Assembly: GCF_000158915.1 (NCBI RefSeq)
Contig: NZ_GG657754.1
Span: 7,324,006 to 7,379,448, forward strand
Source of the DNA: Streptomyces himastatinicus ATCC 53653
GTDB lineage: Bacteria; Actinomycetota; Actinomycetes; Streptomycetales; Streptomycetaceae
Direction of reading: 5' to 3'
Length of the DNA: 55,443 nt
Shown here piece by piece: positions 1 to 8,746 of this stretch. Under the pieces are notes generated by a model that was not told the DNA's origin, ran no database searches, and was given only the letters and a program-made list of their open reading frames with translations. Every line of letters starts with the position of its first letter. Position 1 is the stretch's first letter. A program made the position numbers and the translations under genes.

Positions 1-1019
1 AGCACGACGAGCAGCAGCCACCGCCGCTCGGGCAGATCGCGCCGCGCGAGCCCGGCGAGACCCAGCGCGGCGGCGAGCCCGGAGCCGAGGACGGCGACGA
101 CGGAGGCGGCCACGGTCCAGCCGCCGGGCAGCCACGCCTCGCCGAAGTGCAGATACGCCACCCAGTTGCCCGCGCCGCGCAGCGTCTCGGTGGCGGCCAT
201 GGTGGCGGTGGTGGTGTCGGCCTGCTCGATGTACGGCAGGAAGTTCTCGCCGTACACCCCGAGCAGCAGCAGCGGTACGACCCACCACAGCGTGGCCAGC
301 AGCACCCCCGGGATCCACCACCCCAGCAGCGCCCACCGCCGCCGCCCGGCGGGGCGGCTGAGCAGATACAGCGCGACCGGCAGCAGCGAAGCGAGCGTGG
401 AGGCGGCGTTGACGCCGCCCATGCAGGGCACGAGCAGCGCGGAGCGGGCGGCGGCGATACGGGGGAGGCTCGCCGGGTTGGTGAGCGGCAGCACGACCCA
501 CGGCAGCAGCGCGCCGGGCAGCGCGGCCGCGGAGGTGGAGCCGACGACGATGGTGAACACCGGCCACAGCGCATATCCGGCCGCGCCCAGCAGCCGGGTT
601 GCCGGACTACCGATGTGCAGCCGCTCCGCCAGCCGCAGCGCACCCCAGAACGCCACCGTGACGATGAGGGACATCCACAGCCGCTCGGCGAACCACACCG
701 GGATGTGGAGGAGGTGGGTGAGGGCGTAGTACGGCAGCATCGGGAACGCGTAGCCGACGTACTGGTCCGCGATCCCGCCGAACCCCGCCCGGTCGTGCCA
801 CAGCGAGCCGAGGTCGGCGAGGAAGCCGAACGGGTCGAGGACGACCGGGAGTTTGGTGTCGAAGGACATCTTGCCGGGCGAGGGCGCGAGGAACGCCACC
901 AGGACGGCGGCCCAGAACCCGAACAGCCAGCGCCGTCCGCGCGGTCGTTCACCGGGGGCGGGCGGCGGCGGGGCGGCCGGGGTGCGCACCTGGGGCGGGG
1001 ACGGGACGACCTGGGTCAT
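1..1019 (-). CDS. AftD-like alpha-(1->3)-arabinofuranosyltransferase family membrane protein (DUF3367), partial
   Basis: The N-terminal 339 residues of a polytopic membrane glycosyltransferase; the C-terminus lies beyond base 1. After a proline-rich cytoplasmic start there is a first membrane segment, then KMSFDTKLPVVLDP, which matches the conserved early loop of the DUF3367/AftD family (D-T-K-L...DP). Further segments are rich in Trp, Leu and Val. Mycobacterial AftD is a GT-C enzyme that adds alpha-1,3-arabinofuranose to arabinan using decaprenyl-phosphoryl arabinose. Streptomyces lacks mycobacterial arabinogalactan, so the acceptor here is unknown. The ATG overlaps the methyltransferase stop in an ATGA, so the two genes are translationally coupled. 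The family call comes from recognised motifs; the substrate is inference. Confidence 0.8.
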   Translation of the reverse strand, partial: MTQVVPSPPQVRTPAAPPPPAPGERPRGRRWLFGFWAAVLVAFLAPSPGKMSFDTKLPVVLDPFGFLADLGSLWHDRAGFGGIADQYVGYAFPMLPYYALTHLLHIPVWFAERLWMSLIVTVAFWGALRLAERLHIGSPATRLLGAAGYALWPVFTIVVGSTSAAALPGALLPWVVLPLTNPASLPRIAAARSALLVPCMGGVNAASTLASLLPVALYLLSRPAGRRRWALLGWWIPGVLLATLWWVVPLLLLGVYGENFLPYIEQADTTTATMAATETLRGAGNWVAYLHFGEAWLPGGWTVAASVVAVLGSGLAAALGLAGLARRDLPERRWLLLVV

Positions 1020-1755
1020 GGCGACCGCCTAAGGATCAGGAGGAGGTTCCACGTCGCGACCTCCCGCAGCCCCGGCACCCGTGTGACCGCCTCGGTGAGG
1101 AACGGCCAGTAGCGGGAACGCGCCGAGACCACGGTCACGTCCGCGCGGCTGCGGACGTGGCGCAGGACGGGGCCGATGTGGAGGGGGAAGAGGTTGTCGC
1201 CGAGCGTGTGCTTGGCGGCCCGGCCGGTGCGGCGCCGGTAGCGGGCGCGGGCCCGCTCGGCGCCCAGATAGTGCCAGGGCGCCCACTCGTGGCCGCCCCA
1301 GGGGGAGAGCCAGTTGGTGTACGAGACGTAGATCAGCCCGCCGGGGCGGGTGACCCGCGCCAGCTCGCTGAGGAAGGTGTACGGATCGGCCACGTGCTCC
1401 AGCACATTGGAGGAGAACGCGATGTCGGCCACGCCGTCCGCGAGCGGCAGCAGATATCCGTCGGCGAGGACGGCCCCGGCGGGTGGATGCCCCCGGGAGT
1501 GCAGCTCAGCGGTGTCCGGCTCGAAGAGATGGGCCTGGGCGCCGTGGCGGCGGAACTCCTCGAGTGAAAGTGGTCGCTGCCGCCGCCCACGTCGACCACC
1601 ACCCGCCCGCGCAGCGGCCCGGCGTACCGTGCCACTTGCTGTGCGGCGTCCCGGGCGAGGAGCCGGTAGCAGTGTTCGGGGTCGGTCTGTTCGCGCAGGA
1701 AGGCGCGGAAGAGGGCGACGGAGCGACGGATCGAGGGGTCCCGCACGGCGCTCAC
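1016..1755 (-). pseudogene. Class I SAM-dependent methyltransferase, frameshifted as sequenced
   Basis: A Rossmann-fold methyltransferase of about 245 residues. The N-terminal frame runs from a GTG overlapping the upstream stop (GTGA) to motif I (VVVDVGGGSDHF). The C-terminal frame carries AHLFEPD, then SSNVLEHVADP and VTRPGGLIYVSY, the typical post-motif II and III segments. The two frames are joined near 1560-1568, where the sequence must gain one base or lose two. Removing two T residues from the CACTTTCACTCGAGG stretch would restore HFTEEF, a sensible motif I continuation. The gene sits between a GT4 glycosyltransferase and an AftD-like protein with 4-nt overlaps on both sides, so it probably methylates the glycan or its lipid carrier. 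The frameshift may be a sequence error. Confidence 0.75.
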
Positions 1756-2969
1756 CCCCAGGGTCTGAAGGACGACGACAGGGGGGTCAACGGAGCGGGC
1801 GGGACGGAGGGGAGGGGTGGTGGCGCCGACAGATACGCCTCGGCGGCGACGGCCCGGAAGCCCCGTACGGTCGCGCTCCACCGGAACCGCTCCGCACGCA
1901 GCCGCGCCGCCCGGCCCAGCGCCTCGCGCCGCTCCGTACCGAGCGCGAGCGCACACCAGGCGGCGGCGAACGAGCTCTCGCCACGCTCCAGTACGCCCGT
2001 CACCCCGTCGTCGACGGAGTCGCGCAGCCCGGGGATGTCGAAGCCGAGCGTGGGGGTCCCGCGGGTGGCCGCCTCCATCACCACCAGGCCCCATCCTTCG
2101 ATCAGGGAGGGGTGCAGCAGCAGCCACGCCTGGCACAGCAGCCGGTGCTTCTCCTCCTCGGTGACATGGCCGGTGAAGGTGACACCGGGACCGGCCATCG
2201 CCTCCAGCCGGGCCCGTTCGGGGCCGTCGCCGACGATGACGAGCCGCCCGCCGGTGACCGGCCGCACCCGCTCCCACAGCCGTAGCAGCAGGTCGACGCG
2301 CTTGTACTCGACCAGCCGTCCCATCGCGAGGAACAGCGGCTCACGGGAGGCGGGCAGCAGAGGGCCCGGTTCCTCGACGCCGTTGTGCACCACCCGGATC
2401 CGGGTCCGGTCGACGCCGAGGGAACGCAGCGCGGCGGCGGTGGAGTCGGAGACGGCCATCATGAGGTTGCCGCGGTGGGTGCCGGCGAGCGCCCAGTGTT
2501 CGAGGCGCCTGCCGAGCCGGGCGGCCGGGCCCCGGAAACGCATCTTCCACAGATCTGTGTGGACGTGGTTGACCAGGCACAGGGTGGGGCCGCGATGCCA
2601 GAGCGGGGCCAGATAGGGCAGTCCGTTGCACACCTCGACCAGCAGATCGCAGGGGCCGACCCGGTGGGCCAGGGTGTGCGGGGTGCGCAGGAAGTGGCCC
2701 AGCTCGCCGAGGGTGCGCCCGTGGCCGCCCGCGGACACCACCTGGTAGCCGCGGGCGTCGGCGGGACCGCCGCACACCAGGGTGACCTGGTGGCCGTGGG
2801 CGGTCAGCCCCTCGGCGATCCGGTCCACCAGCAGCTCGGAGCCGCCGGCCGCCGGATTGCCGAGGTCGCGGCGTGCGAGGAAGACGATCCGGCGCGGGTC
2901 CGGCGTCGTGGCTTCGGGCACGGCGGTGGTGTTCGGGGCCGTGGGGAACGTTCGTACGTGCTGGGGCAT
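1752..2969 (-). CDS. Glycosyltransferase family 4
   Basis: A 405-residue GT-B enzyme. The N-terminal domain starts with RIVFLARRDLGNPAAGG and a GHQVTLV strand. The C-terminal nucleotide-sugar domain has LFLAMGRLVEYKRVDLLL and the E-x7-E motif in EGWGLVVMEAA, the hallmark of retaining GT4 enzymes. I chose the ATG at 2969 because a GGAG lies nine bases upstream; an in-frame TTG at 2984 has no ribosome site. Its stop overlaps the methyltransferase GTG. It probably transfers a hexose or similar sugar to a lipid-linked glycan in the same pathway as the AftD-like enzyme. Donor and acceptor cannot be read from the sequence. Confidence 0.88.
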   Translation of the reverse strand: MPQHVRTFPTAPNTTAVPEATTPDPRRIVFLARRDLGNPAAGGSELLVDRIAEGLTAHGHQVTLVCGGPADARGYQVVSAGGHGRTLGELGHFLRTPHTLAHRVGPCDLLVEVCNGLPYLAPLWHRGPTLCLVNHVHTDLWKMRFRGPAARLGRRLEHWALAGTHRGNLMMAVSDSTAAALRSLGVDRTRIRVVHNGVEEPGPLLPASREPLFLAMGRLVEYKRVDLLLRLWERVRPVTGGRLVIVGDGPERARLEAMAGPGVTFTGHVTEEEKHRLLCQAWLLLHPSLIEGWGLVVMEAATRGTPTLGFDIPGLRDSVDDGVTGVLERGESSFAAAWCALALGTERREALGRAARLRAERFRWSATVRGFRAVAAEAYLSAPPPLPSVPPAPLTPLSSSFRPWG

Positions 2970-3096
2970 GGCAAGGTGCTCCAACTCGTCTCAGGGTGCG
3001 GAGACTTCGTGGGAAGACTGCGGCTTCGTAGGAAGACTGCGAGGGGGGAGACGTGCCGAACCGGGGGTGTGCGATGGGGTGATGCTCGTGGGGTGG

Positions 3097-4158
3097 TCAG
3101 TTTTCGCTTCCTTGTTCGCCCCGGCTACTCACAGGCGTGACAAATTGACCGCCTCCGGCAGCTGACGCTTCATCACATCGCGCAGTATCACTCACGCGCG
3201 TCCGCCTCCCCCGCACCACCAGCACCGCTCCCGCCACCGTCAGCACCGCCCCGGCGATCCCCGCGGCCAGCGGTGCGGTCTCGCCGACCAGCTCCAGCCT
3301 GCGGTTGTCGTCCCTGGCCAGCTTCACCTGGCCGCGCTGGGTGGCCTCGGTGAACGCCAGCCCCTCACCGCGCAGCAGCGTCACCCGGTCCCGGTCGCCA
3401 CCGGGGGCGCGCAGGGTGACCTTGGGCGATATCCCGGCGAAGAGGATCCGGCCGGTGCGGCGGTCGGCCACGAGCTCGATGCCGGTGTTGGCGTACCACT
3501 CCTCGGCCTGCACCTGGCCCTGCTTGCCCCGCCCGACCAGCCGCCCGGGCACCTGGCGGGTGCCGGTGCGGGTGGGCTTCACGGTGCCGGTGAAGCGGTA
3601 GCCCTCGTACCCCTGGATCTTGGAGGTGCCGGAGAAGCGGAGCGGGACGGTGTCCCCCAGCGTGCTGTCCCACCAGCGGTACGTCTGCTTCTTCACATCG
3701 AACGGGAACTTCAGGTAGGCGTCCCCCTGGAAGGGCCCCGGCGACTCGCCGCAGCAGTGCACCGGCTCGTTGGTGCGGCGGTCGGTGACCCAGCGCTCGG
3801 TCTTCCACTGGAAGGCCCGGCGCGGATCCCGCAGCCGCAGGGTGCGCGGGGTGTCGACCGTCGTCGACACGTCCCAGACGGCGCGCCCGGTGCGGTCGCT
3901 GTCGTGGACGTCGCCGAGCACCCGGCGGGTGATGGTCAGCCGCTGGTCCCGCACCTCCTTGACGTCGCCTGTGTCGAAGTAGCTGCCCGGGCCGGTGAAC
4001 ACCGTGGTCACGTCGGTGTCGATCGGTGTGCGTTTCGCCCGCGGTTCGACGTACCAGGCCAGCAGGGGCGCGAGGACGAGGAGGAAGACGCCGAGTCCGA
4101 GCGGGACCAGCGACAGCGGCCAGAAAGCGGATGAAGTGGGTGATACCGAGCGGCGCAT
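3097..4158 (-). CDS. DUF3068 (PorA-family) membrane-anchored protein
   Basis: A 353-residue protein with an N-terminal membrane segment (LSLVPLGLGVFLLVLAPLLA), a long extracellular beta-rich region and a C-terminal membrane segment near residues 285-310, followed by a short polar tail. This is the usual DUF3068 layout. The ATG at 4158 has GGAG eight bases upstream; the GTG at 4167 is less well placed. It lies upstream of the GT4-methyltransferase-AftD set in the same direction, an arrangement I recall from many actinomycetes, so it probably acts in export or display of the same envelope glycan. Residues between the two TM segments include a Cys-Cys pair (HCCGES). The biochemical role is unknown. 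Confidence 0.82.
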   Translation of the reverse strand: MRRSVSPTSSAFWPLSLVPLGLGVFLLVLAPLLAWYVEPRAKRTPIDTDVTTVFTGPGSYFDTGDVKEVRDQRLTITRRVLGDVHDSDRTGRAVWDVSTTVDTPRTLRLRDPRRAFQWKTERWVTDRRTNEPVHCCGESPGPFQGDAYLKFPFDVKKQTYRWWDSTLGDTVPLRFSGTSKIQGYEGYRFTGTVKPTRTGTRQVPGRLVGRGKQGQVQAEEWYANTGIELVADRRTGRILFAGISPKVTLRAPGGDRDRVTLLRGEGLAFTEATQRGQVKLARDDNRRLELVGETAPLAAGIAGAVLTVAGAVLVVRGRRTRVSDTARCDEASAAGGGQFVTPVSSRGEQGSEN

Positions 4159-4314
4159 GGCAGGCACTCCGTCTCGATGCGGCCGGATATTACCGGCGAG
4201 TCTTAGGCCCGGGACCGTAAGCGCAGGGTTGACGGAGTGTCAATCCTCCTTCCATGCTGGGGAGTTGCCGGGCCGGGCCGGTGCGCACGCCATACGGAAG
4301 GGGCTCACCGCGCC

Positions 4315-4494
4315 ATGCCCAGACTGCTCGCCGCCGCCGTGACCTGCGTCCTCTCCGCCGCCCTCGCGGTCGGCGCGGCGCTCGGCATCGTCGCCCTGCT
4401 GGGCGTCACACCCGACCAGCCGAACGTCCCCCTCGTCACCTTCCCGACCTCCTCGGATCCTGGTCCCACCGCGACCCCGGCGGTGAAGCGATAA
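4315..4494 (+). CDS. DUF2613-type small membrane protein
   Basis: A 59-residue protein: MPRLLAAAVTCVLSAALA starts one hydrophobic segment covering residues 3-32, followed by a short Pro/Thr-rich tail ending PTATPAVKR. Length and layout match the DUF2613 family, tiny single-pass proteins found across actinobacteria. An AGGGG lies about 11 bases before the ATG. It is divergent from the DUF3068 gene and 11 bases upstream of the PucR-type regulator, with which it is probably cotranscribed. No function is known. Confidence 0.7.
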   Translation: MPRLLAAAVTCVLSAALAVGAALGIVALLGVTPDQPNVPLVTFPTSSDPGPTATPAVKR

Positions 4495-4505
4495 GGGCTC
4501 CGGAG

Positions 4506-5732
4506 ATGGCCTCGCCGTTACGTTCGGCCTGGCGGGAGGTGCCCCGGTCGCGGGTGCGCCACTTCGCCCGGCTCGCCCTGGACGAGGTGCCGGTCCTCGC
4601 CGAGGACATCTTCCGCGAGATCCGCCGCGAGTACCCCAACCTGGTCATCGTCCCGGACGAAAGTGGCGAGCCGGTGGCGCTGGTGGGCATCCGGCGCGCC
4701 CTCGAACACTTCGTCCGTGACGTGTCCGACGGCTCCGGCGGACCCCGTGAACACCCCGAGGTCTTCCAGGAGTTCGGCCGCGGCCAGGTCCAGCACGGCC
4801 GCAGCCTCGACTCCCTCCAGGCCATGTACCGGCTGGGCGTACGGCTCGCCTGGCGCCGCCTCGCCGAGATCGGCCAGCAGGTCGAGATCCCCGCGCCCGC
4901 CATGTACGAACTCGCCGAGTCCGGCTTCGAGTACCTGGACGGACTGGTCGCCGAGTCCATGCGCGGCTACGCCGAGGCCGCCGCGCGCCAGGCGGGGGAG
5001 CGGCTGCGGCTCCAGCGCCGGCTGCTCGACCTCCTCCTCACCGAACGCCCCCGCAAGAGCCCCGCCGACGCCGACGCCCTCGCCGAACGGGCGGCCCGCA
5101 TCGGCTGGCCGCTGCCCGAGCGGGTCGCCGTCGCCGTACTGCTGCGCCCCGCGCGCGAGGCGCTGGCCCCCGCCGTCGGCCGGGACGTCCTCCTCGACAT
5201 GGAGTGCGAACAGCCCCGCATGGTGCTCCCCGACCCCGAGGAGGCGGGCCGCCCCGAGCTGCTGCGCCGCGCCACCGCCGGGTGGTCGGGCGCGGTCGGC
5301 CCGCCCGTACCGCTCGCCGAGGCCGCCAAGTCGCTGCGCTGGGCGGAGGCCGCGGTCCGGCTCATGGAGCGGCGGCTGCTGCCCGCCGGGGAGGTGCTGC
5401 ACTGCACCGAGCACACCGAGGCGCTGGTGCTGCTGCCCCCGGAGGAGCTGATCGACGCCCTGGCCCGCCGCCGCCTCGCCCCGCTCGCCGGATGCGGCCC
5501 CGCTCAGGGGCGCCGCCTCGCCGAGACGCTGCTGGCGTGGCTGGAGACGCGGGGCGGGGCGCCGGAGATCGCGGACCGGCTGGGGGTGCATCCGCAGACC
5601 GTGCGCTATCGGCTCCGGCAGATCAGGGAGCTGTGGGGCGACGAGGTCGAGGACCCGGACCGCCGCTTCGAGCTGGAGCTGGTGCTGCGCGCGCAGCGGC
5701 TCCGCGGCGATCTGCTGCCGCCCGCGCCGTAG
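4506..5732 (+). CDS. PucR-family helix-turn-helix transcriptional regulator
   Basis: A 408-residue cytoplasmic regulator. The N-terminal 170 residues are an alpha-helical sensor-like domain (SAWREVPRSRVRHFARLALDE). The middle resembles the GGDEF-like domain of CdaR/PucR proteins. The last 60 residues hold the PucR-type HTH, with LAETLLAWLETRG, then EIADRLGVHPQTVRYRL and a closing ELELVLRAQRL. The ATG is directly preceded by GGAG with an AAGGG seven bases upstream. Members of this family control purine, sugar-acid or secondary metabolism; the target here is unknown. No neighbour gives a clear regulon. Confidence 0.88.
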   Translation: MASPLRSAWREVPRSRVRHFARLALDEVPVLAEDIFREIRREYPNLVIVPDESGEPVALVGIRRALEHFVRDVSDGSGGPREHPEVFQEFGRGQVQHGRSLDSLQAMYRLGVRLAWRRLAEIGQQVEIPAPAMYELAESGFEYLDGLVAESMRGYAEAAARQAGERLRLQRRLLDLLLTERPRKSPADADALAERAARIGWPLPERVAVAVLLRPAREALAPAVGRDVLLDMECEQPRMVLPDPEEAGRPELLRRATAGWSGAVGPPVPLAEAAKSLRWAEAAVRLMERRLLPAGEVLHCTEHTEALVLLPPEELIDALARRRLAPLAGCGPAQGRRLAETLLAWLETRGGAPEIADRLGVHPQTVRYRLRQIRELWGDEVEDPDRRFELELVLRAQRLRGDLLPPAP

Positions 5733-5818
5733 GGATTCTCGCGGCACCTCCGTATCGTCGATGACCTCAGGGTCTTTGCCCGGCCATTGCCGGGAGAAGT
5801 GGCCTGCGCGTAACCTGT

Positions 5819-5853
5819 GTTCGCGATACCGGCCACCGGCCGGAATCTCGAAC
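5819..5853. promoter_or_regulatory. 35-bp inverted repeat, candidate IclR operator
   Basis: Two 16-base arms (5819-5834 and 5838-5853) around a 3-base centre. The outer arms read GTTCG and CGAAC, and the inner parts CCGGCC and GGCCGG, with 13 of 16 positions pairing. It ends 36 bases before the IclR-type ATG, where autoregulatory operators of this family usually lie. The site is seen in the sequence; its assignment to this regulator is inference. Confidence 0.55.
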
Positions 5854-5889
5854 ACTTGTTATCTGGACCAGAAGGGGTGGGCGAACCAC

Positions 5890-6666
5890 ATGGGACGCCT
5901 CGTGCCCGCGGTGACCCGGGCTCTGGACATTCTCGAACTGTTCCTCGACGGCGACGGCACGCTCTCCGCCCCCGAGATCACCCGCCGCCTCGGACTGCCC
6001 CGGACCACCGTCCATGAGCTGGTGACCACTCTGGCCGCCCGCTCGTATCTGGTCCACGTACCCGACCAGCCCGGTCGCTACCGGCTCGGCGTGCGCCCGT
6101 ACCAGCTCGGCAGCCGGTACGCGGAACAGCTCGACCTGGCCGCCGAGGGTCAGCAGGTGGCGCGGAGCGTCGCCGAGACCTGTGACGAGACCGTCCATGT
6201 AGCCATTCTGGAGGGCACGGACGTCATCTACATCGCCAAGGTCGACTCCACCCATGCCGTGCGCATGGTCTCCGCCGCGGGCCGCAGGCTGCCCGCCCAC
6301 TGCACCTCGGTCGGCAAGATGCTGCTCGCCTCCCTCCCGGAGGACGAGCTGACCGCCCGGTTCCCCGCTGACCGGCCGCTCGTCGCCATGACGGACAACA
6401 GCATCACCTCCGCCGCCGAGCTGCACCGCCACCTGGCCGCCGTACGGGAGCGCGGCGTCGCCGTCGAGCGGCAGGAGTCCAACCCCGATGTGAGCTGCGT
6501 GGCCGCGCCGGTGCGGGATTCGGCGGGCAAGGTGGTGGCGGCGCTGTCCATCTCGGTGCCGACGATCCGCTGGAGCGAGGAGCGCCAGGCGGAGCTGGAG
6601 GAGCTGGCGGCCAAGGGCGCGGGCGAGCTGTCCGTCCGCCTGGGACACCGGAGGCGTGGAGTATGA
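5890..6666 (+). CDS. IclR-family transcriptional regulator
   Basis: A 258-residue regulator. A winged helix covers residues 1-65 (VTRALDILELFLDG, then APEITRRLGLPRTTVHELV). The IclR effector domain covers about 75-250, with the conserved TSVGKMLLASLP stretch and VSCVAAPVRDSAGKVVAALSIS. An AGAAGGGG run lies upstream of the ATG, and an inverted repeat at 5819-5853 is a candidate operator. Its stop overlaps the start of the SMP-30 gene in ATGA, so it almost certainly controls that gene in response to a sugar lactone or sugar acid. A start at 5761 is possible but has no ribosome site. Confidence 0.9.
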   Translation: MGRLVPAVTRALDILELFLDGDGTLSAPEITRRLGLPRTTVHELVTTLAARSYLVHVPDQPGRYRLGVRPYQLGSRYAEQLDLAAEGQQVARSVAETCDETVHVAILEGTDVIYIAKVDSTHAVRMVSAAGRRLPAHCTSVGKMLLASLPEDELTARFPADRPLVAMTDNSITSAAELHRHLAAVRERGVAVERQESNPDVSCVAAPVRDSAGKVVAALSISVPTIRWSEERQAELEELAAKGAGELSVRLGHRRRGV

Positions 6667-7520
6667 GCCCGCGGGGATGGGACGTGGCGGTCCGGGCGAC
6701 CGCCGAGCTGGGCGAGGGGCCCACCTGGGACGCGACGGCCGGGCGGCTGATCTGGGTGGACATCCTGTCCGCCCGCGTCCACACCTACGACCCGGCCACC
6801 GGCCGGAGCACCACCCTGGCCACCGAGCAGCACGTCGGCGCGGCGAAGCCGCGGGCGGGCGGCGGGCTGGTGGTCAACCTGCGCGACGGGGTGGGGCTGT
6901 ACGACCCCGTAGAGGGCTTCCGCTGGCTGGTCCGCGACCCCGTCCCCGGCCGCCGCGGCAACGACGCGGCCGTCGCCCCGGACGGTTCGCTGTGGGCGGG
7001 CACCATGCGCTACGACGAGGCGGCGGGCGGCGGCACCCTGTCCCGCATCGGCTCCGACGGCTCCGCGGCGGAGATCCTTCCGGACGTGGCGGTCAGCAAC
7101 GGCACCGGCTGGAGCCCGGACGGCCGCCTCATGTACTACGTCGACTCCCCGACCCGCCGCGTCGACGTCTTCGACGTGACGGAGGAGGGCGGCGTGGCCG
7201 GCCGCCGTCCCCTCGCCCATATCGAGGACGGCGCGGGCTTCCCGGACGGGCTGTGCGTGGACGCCGACGGATGCGTATGGGTCGCCCTCTGGGACGGCGC
7301 CGCGATCCGCCGCTATACGCCTGACGGCACACTCGATCGGGTGATCCGGCTGCCGTTCCCCCGGCCCACCGCGTGTGCCTTCGGCGGGGCTGGGTTGAGC
7401 GATCTGTACGTCTCCTCGGCCCGGGTCGGCCTGGGCGCCGCGGCCCCGCCGCTGGCGGGGTCGGTGCTGGTCATCCCGGATGCGGGGCGGGGGCTGGCGC
7501 AGCCGGCGTTCGCGGGCTGA
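6663..7520 (+). CDS. SMP-30/gluconolactonase/LRE family protein
   Basis: A 285-residue six-bladed beta-propeller lactonase. Diagnostic stretches are ELGEGPTWD near residue 15 (metal-ligand Glu), VGAAKPRAGGGLVVNL, GRRGNDAAVAPDGSLWAGTM (metal-ligand Asn and substrate region), SNGTGWSPDGRLMYYVDS (catalytic-side Asn and Asp) and DGAGFPDGLCVDADGCVWVA. Family members hydrolyse aldonolactones to sugar acids with a divalent metal; substrates range from gluconolactone to arabinonolactone. The start overlaps the IclR stop, so the pair forms a substrate-inducible unit. With arabinan hydrolases and a sugar-acid dehydratase in the same window, an aldono-lactone is a reasonable substrate, but this is inference. 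Confidence 0.9.
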   Translation: MSPRGWDVAVRATAELGEGPTWDATAGRLIWVDILSARVHTYDPATGRSTTLATEQHVGAAKPRAGGGLVVNLRDGVGLYDPVEGFRWLVRDPVPGRRGNDAAVAPDGSLWAGTMRYDEAAGGGTLSRIGSDGSAAEILPDVAVSNGTGWSPDGRLMYYVDSPTRRVDVFDVTEEGGVAGRRPLAHIEDGAGFPDGLCVDADGCVWVALWDGAAIRRYTPDGTLDRVIRLPFPRPTACAFGGAGLSDLYVSSARVGLGAAAPPLAGSVLVIPDAGRGLAQPAFAG

Positions 7521-7607
7521 GCGCGGGCGGGGGCGACGGCTCTCCCCACAGGATCCTCACCCTTCCCGCTCCCATGCTGTGTGCAGGTCACATAACCTGC
7601 CGGGCGA

Positions 7608-8078
7608 ATGAACGACGCGCACACGTCTCGTAGAAGGCCGAAGCGCCGCGGCCGCCGCGCCCGCCGTGGGCGCGGCCGCCGGGTGCTGATCATGGCCGCG
7701 GTGCTGGGTCCCGTCCTGGCCGCGGTGTTCGTGGCGGAGCTGGCCACGGAGGGGTACTGGCGGGCGCCGGTGCCGAAGCCGTCTCCGGAGCGGACGGAGG
7801 GGTCGGAGCGTCCGGTGGCGGACCGTACGCACTCCGCCGAACCGGGCGCCACGAGGACGCCCACCCCGTCCAAGCGGCCTGGTGACCACGACCCCAGTCC
7901 GTCGGACCGGGACGAAGCACCCCCGTCCGAAGCCCCGGCCGAGCGGCCCCCACCCCAGGGAACAACCCGGGCCCCAGCCCCCACGACCCACGCACCCCCG
8001 CCATCCCAGGTGGCCCCAACCCCCACACCCACCACCCCGTCGCCGACATGCACCCGTTTCCTGTGGTGGTGCGCCTGA
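7608..8078 (+). CDS. Membrane-anchored proline-rich protein, unknown function
   Basis: A 156-residue protein I cannot place in a family. Residues 1-26 are almost all Arg, Lys and polar (RRRPKRRGRRARRGRGRR). A single membrane segment follows (VLIMAAVLGPVLAAVFVAEL). About 100 residues of Pro/Thr/Ser/Glu-rich linker come next, and the protein ends with a short hydrophobic peptide CTRFLWWCA. The N-terminus should be cytoplasmic and the tail outside. The two Cys of the tail bracket FLWW and could form a small disulfide loop. There is no obvious ribosome site. GC-rich alternative frames make coding status less than certain. Confidence 0.55.
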   Translation: MNDAHTSRRRPKRRGRRARRGRGRRVLIMAAVLGPVLAAVFVAELATEGYWRAPVPKPSPERTEGSERPVADRTHSAEPGATRTPTPSKRPGDHDPSPSDRDEAPPSEAPAERPPPQGTTRAPAPTTHAPPPSQVAPTPTPTTPSPTCTRFLWWCA

Positions 8079-8101
8079 CCGCGGCTGTCCAGCGAAACCG
8101 G

Positions 8102-8746
8102 CTAGCGGCGGACCCGATAGCGCAGGTGGAGCACCCGATCGCCCTGGATCACGACGTGCGGGTCCTCGAGCAGATGCTGGGCATCGACTGATCCGAAGTA
8201 CCGCTTGCCCGAGCCGAAGACCACAGGCACGACGTCCATGGCCACCTCGTCCACCAGGCCGAGGGCCAACGCCTGCCCGCCGACGTCGCCCGCCGCCACA
8301 GCGACGGTGCGCCGGCCTGCGAGGTCCTTGGCCTTCGCGATCGCCTGTGCCACATCGTCGACGAAGTGGTACGGCGCCTCGGGGTGCCATCCGTCGGGCT
8401 CGGGCCGGTGCGACACCACGACGATATGTTCCCCCGCCGGCGGCGACCCCTCCCAGCCGTTGGTGATGTCGAAGACGTGACGCCCGACCACAAGCGACCC
8501 GATGTTCGCCAACATGGGTTTGACGTACTCCGCCGAAACCTGCGAGACCTTGGCGTATTCGCTGAGCTCGGTGTCGCCGTTGGAGTACCAGTCGAAGAGA
8601 GGGCCGACTTGATCGTCCGCATCGGCGATGAAGCCGTCGACGGAAACGACGTTCGAAGGCCGCCGTGGCGACCCACACGCCGTGGTCGGCGGCGACCCGG
8701 CGGGCGCGCTCGCCATGGACCTCGGCCTCGTGATCGGCGTGGACAA
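8102..8746 (-). CDS. Dihydrofolate-reductase-like (RibD C-terminal) protein with replaced N-terminus
   Basis: From NVVSVDGFIADADD (base 8653 downward) to RVLHLRYRVRR this is a clear DHFR/RibD-C-type reductase, about 183 residues, with the usual SVDGFIA start, LVVGRHVFD, HIVVVSHRP and GGDVGGQALALGLVDE segments. Family members use NADPH; substrates are mostly unknown. The normal first 6-10 residues are missing. Upstream of 8653 this frame reads through DNA that in another frame encodes a C-N hydrolase, so the in-frame ATG at 8746 is probably accidental and gives a 31-residue nonsense leader. The reductase may be poorly translated or dead. See the hydrolase remnant next to it. Confidence 0.7.
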   Translation of the reverse strand: MSTPITRPRSMASAPAGSPPTTACGSPRRPSNVVSVDGFIADADDQVGPLFDWYSNGDTELSEYAKVSQVSAEYVKPMLANIGSLVVGRHVFDITNGWEGSPPAGEHIVVVSHRPEPDGWHPEAPYHFVDDVAQAIAKAKDLAGRRTVAVAAGDVGGQALALGLVDEVAMDVVPVVFGSGKRYFGSVDAQHLLEDPHVVIQGDRVLHLRYRVRR

